Below, piece after piece: positions 4,748 through 5,964 of a stretch of DNA of 5,964 nucleotides. The stretch comes from CAUZEO01 sp963578625 (GTDB lineage Bacteria > Verrucomicrobiota > Kiritimatiellia > SLOV01): NCBI GenBank assembly GCA_963578625.1, contig CAUZEO010000330.1, forward strand, positions 1 to 5,964, in the 5' to 3' direction. The notes beneath the pieces were generated by a model that saw only the letters and a program-made list of their open reading frames with translations, was not told where the DNA came from and ran no database searches. Each line of letters opens with the position of its first letter. Position 1 is the stretch's first letter. The position numbers and the translations under genes were made by a program.

Positions 4748-5964
4748 CGCGCGATCCGGTTCGTACTCGAGGTACAGCTCGTTGAACCACGGCTGGAAGT
4801 ACGGATCCTCAGGCATGGAGACGCCCCTCGACGGCGCGGCCAAGCCACGAAAAGCCAACTCGATGATTTCCTCTCGGTTGATTGCCAGCATCAGGGCAAT
4901 GCGGAACCGCCGATCCTGAAGGATCGGACGGATTTCGGGGTCTTTGCTGTAGTGGTTGACGTACACGCCGAGTGTCGAGCGTCGGTCCGCCTGGATGCGG
5001 TACTTCCCCCGCTCGCGGTTCTCCATGAAGAGGGTGTACTTGGGGGTCTCCAGGTAGTGGCCCTGGTTGTCCGATTCGCCGTTCATGGCCTTCAGGTTCA
5101 ACATCTCCACGTTCTGCACGACCGTGAAATTGATTCGATCAATGTAAGGTAGTTGATTGCCTGCGGGATCCACTTTCCAATAATACGGATTGCGCCCGGC
5201 GACATATCGCATCGCCGGCGGCGCCACGGAGATCTTCCAAGGCCTCACCGTGGGGAGTTCGGTGTTGTAGTGCAGATCAGACATCTTCAGGAAAAGCCGA
5301 TGCCACACGCCAAGGCCGGTGTCGCGCGCCTGCTGTTCCAGTTCAGTCCGATCCGCATAGCGAATGTGAAACTGCTTCAGGTAGTGCTTGGGTGCATACA
5401 TCCAGCCTCCCCGAAATGCCATCATCTCCAGGAACATGCCATTGGGGCGTTCGAAATGGAACTCAACCGTGTACGGGTCCGGCGCGGTCAGCCTGAAGTG
5501 ATTCCCGTCCGGGGTGAACATGGTCGGGAAGATGGGATGCAAATCCTTATTCGAGGCAATGTCCTCGAACCAGAAAAGGACGTCCTCGGCGGTGAACGGG
5601 TGGGCGTCGGACCACTTGATCCCCCGGCGCAGGTGAAAGACGTAGGTCGTACCGTCGTCCCGGATCTCCCAACTGTCGGCCAGTCCCGGGACGACCTTTC
5701 GGCCCGTCTGATCCCAGCGCGCGAGCGGCTCATAACCAAGCCCGCTCTGCATGTTGGTGTCATTGGGATTGATGCACAGTCTCTCCCACGTGCCGCCGTG
5801 TTTACCGATGGAACGAACGGGTTGGACGACCAGGGGGTTTTCGGGAAGGCGCTCCACCACCGGCGGCAGCTTGCCCGCCTGCACCCGCTCCGCCAGCATG
5901 GGCGCCTCACGGTACTCAGCTGCCGCCGTGCCCGCGAACAGAACAAAGATCGCGATGAATTGAC

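Larger units (their letters stand above)
4336..5962 (-). pseudogene. ABC transporter family-5 substrate-binding protein, frameshifted and fused to a GH4 tail
   Basis: The gene runs in from the right edge; its start codon lies beyond 5964. The first residues (Q-F-I-A-I-F-V-L-F-A-G-T-A-A-A, 5962-5918) are the end of a signal peptide, followed by 'EYREAPMLAERVQAGKLPP' and 'RLPENPLVV', typical of a long subgroup of SBP_bac_5 proteins. The in-frame ATG at 5899 is therefore internal. Family features follow: 'GLADSWEIRDDGTTYVFHL', 'GIKWSDAHPFTAEDVLFWFED', 'NPYYWKVDPAGNQLPYID' and 'RFRIALMLAINREEI'. Such proteins bind peptides or oligosaccharides outside the membrane for an ABC importer. At 4745-4747 one extra base (AAA for AA, coding strand) breaks the frame. 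The match resumes at 'RLLDEVGLKRG' and stops near 'LKPEARTLFR' (~4546), about 150 residues short of usual length. The frame then continues as the C-terminus of a family-4 glycoside hydrolase. Almost certainly non-functional. Confidence 0.82.

Noticed and set aside
4661..5152. Plus-strand open frame of 163 codons within the right-hand part.
   Set aside because: It lies opposite the substrate-binding protein remnant, whose family motifs are plain on the minus strand.

Overview
The window reads as accessory chromosomal DNA from a free-living heterotrophic bacterium, most likely from the Planctomycetota-Verrucomicrobiota-Lentisphaerota/Kiritimatiellota (PVC) group or a similar environmental lineage such as Hydrogenedentota. 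The basis is the gene content: Sec-exported jelly-roll-like proteins ending in a 'YRLQ...FSDTG...FDP...KNYRV' module, a DUF4091-type glycoside-hydrolase-like protein with an N-terminal discoidin-like region, a long family-5 solute-binding protein, and a GH4 glycosidase tail. The phylum is an inference from recalled family distribution.

Layout. (1) Bases 2-646 (+) hold the 3' part of a secreted paralogue that runs off the left edge. (2) Bases ~760-2071 (+) hold a decayed DUF4091 gene. It is frameshifted at a GACC tandem repeat, has apparently lost its central region, and its 3' end runs into a CACGGAG-type inverted repeat (1931-1988). (3) Bases 2210-3205 and 3257-4273 (+) hold two complete paralogues of gene 1 in direct tandem, 51 bases apart. 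All three copies end in the same 216-base module with no length change, while the middle of the protein differs. (4) Bases 4336-5962 (-), convergent with the array, hold a decayed gene. It is most of a family-5 (oligopeptide/sugar-type) ABC substrate-binding protein with a one-base frameshift. After an abrupt junction it continues in frame into the last 69 residues of a family-4 glycoside hydrolase.

How it fits together. The healthy part is a small array of exported paralogues of unknown function, probably envelope or extracellular binding proteins. It lies between two remnants of a polysaccharide/oligosaccharide utilisation repertoire: a glycosidase-like protein, and a transport protein fused by deletion to a glycosidase tail. 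Duplication, deletion, micro-duplication and repeat invasion are all visible within 6 kb, so this looks like a rearranging region. I saw no tRNA, rRNA, CRISPR array, transposase or integrase gene, and no convincing promoter or intrinsic terminator. I do not see a complete undescribed multi-gene system. The best candidates for novelty are the tandem paralogue array with a constant C-terminus and variable middle, and the CACGGAG repeat.
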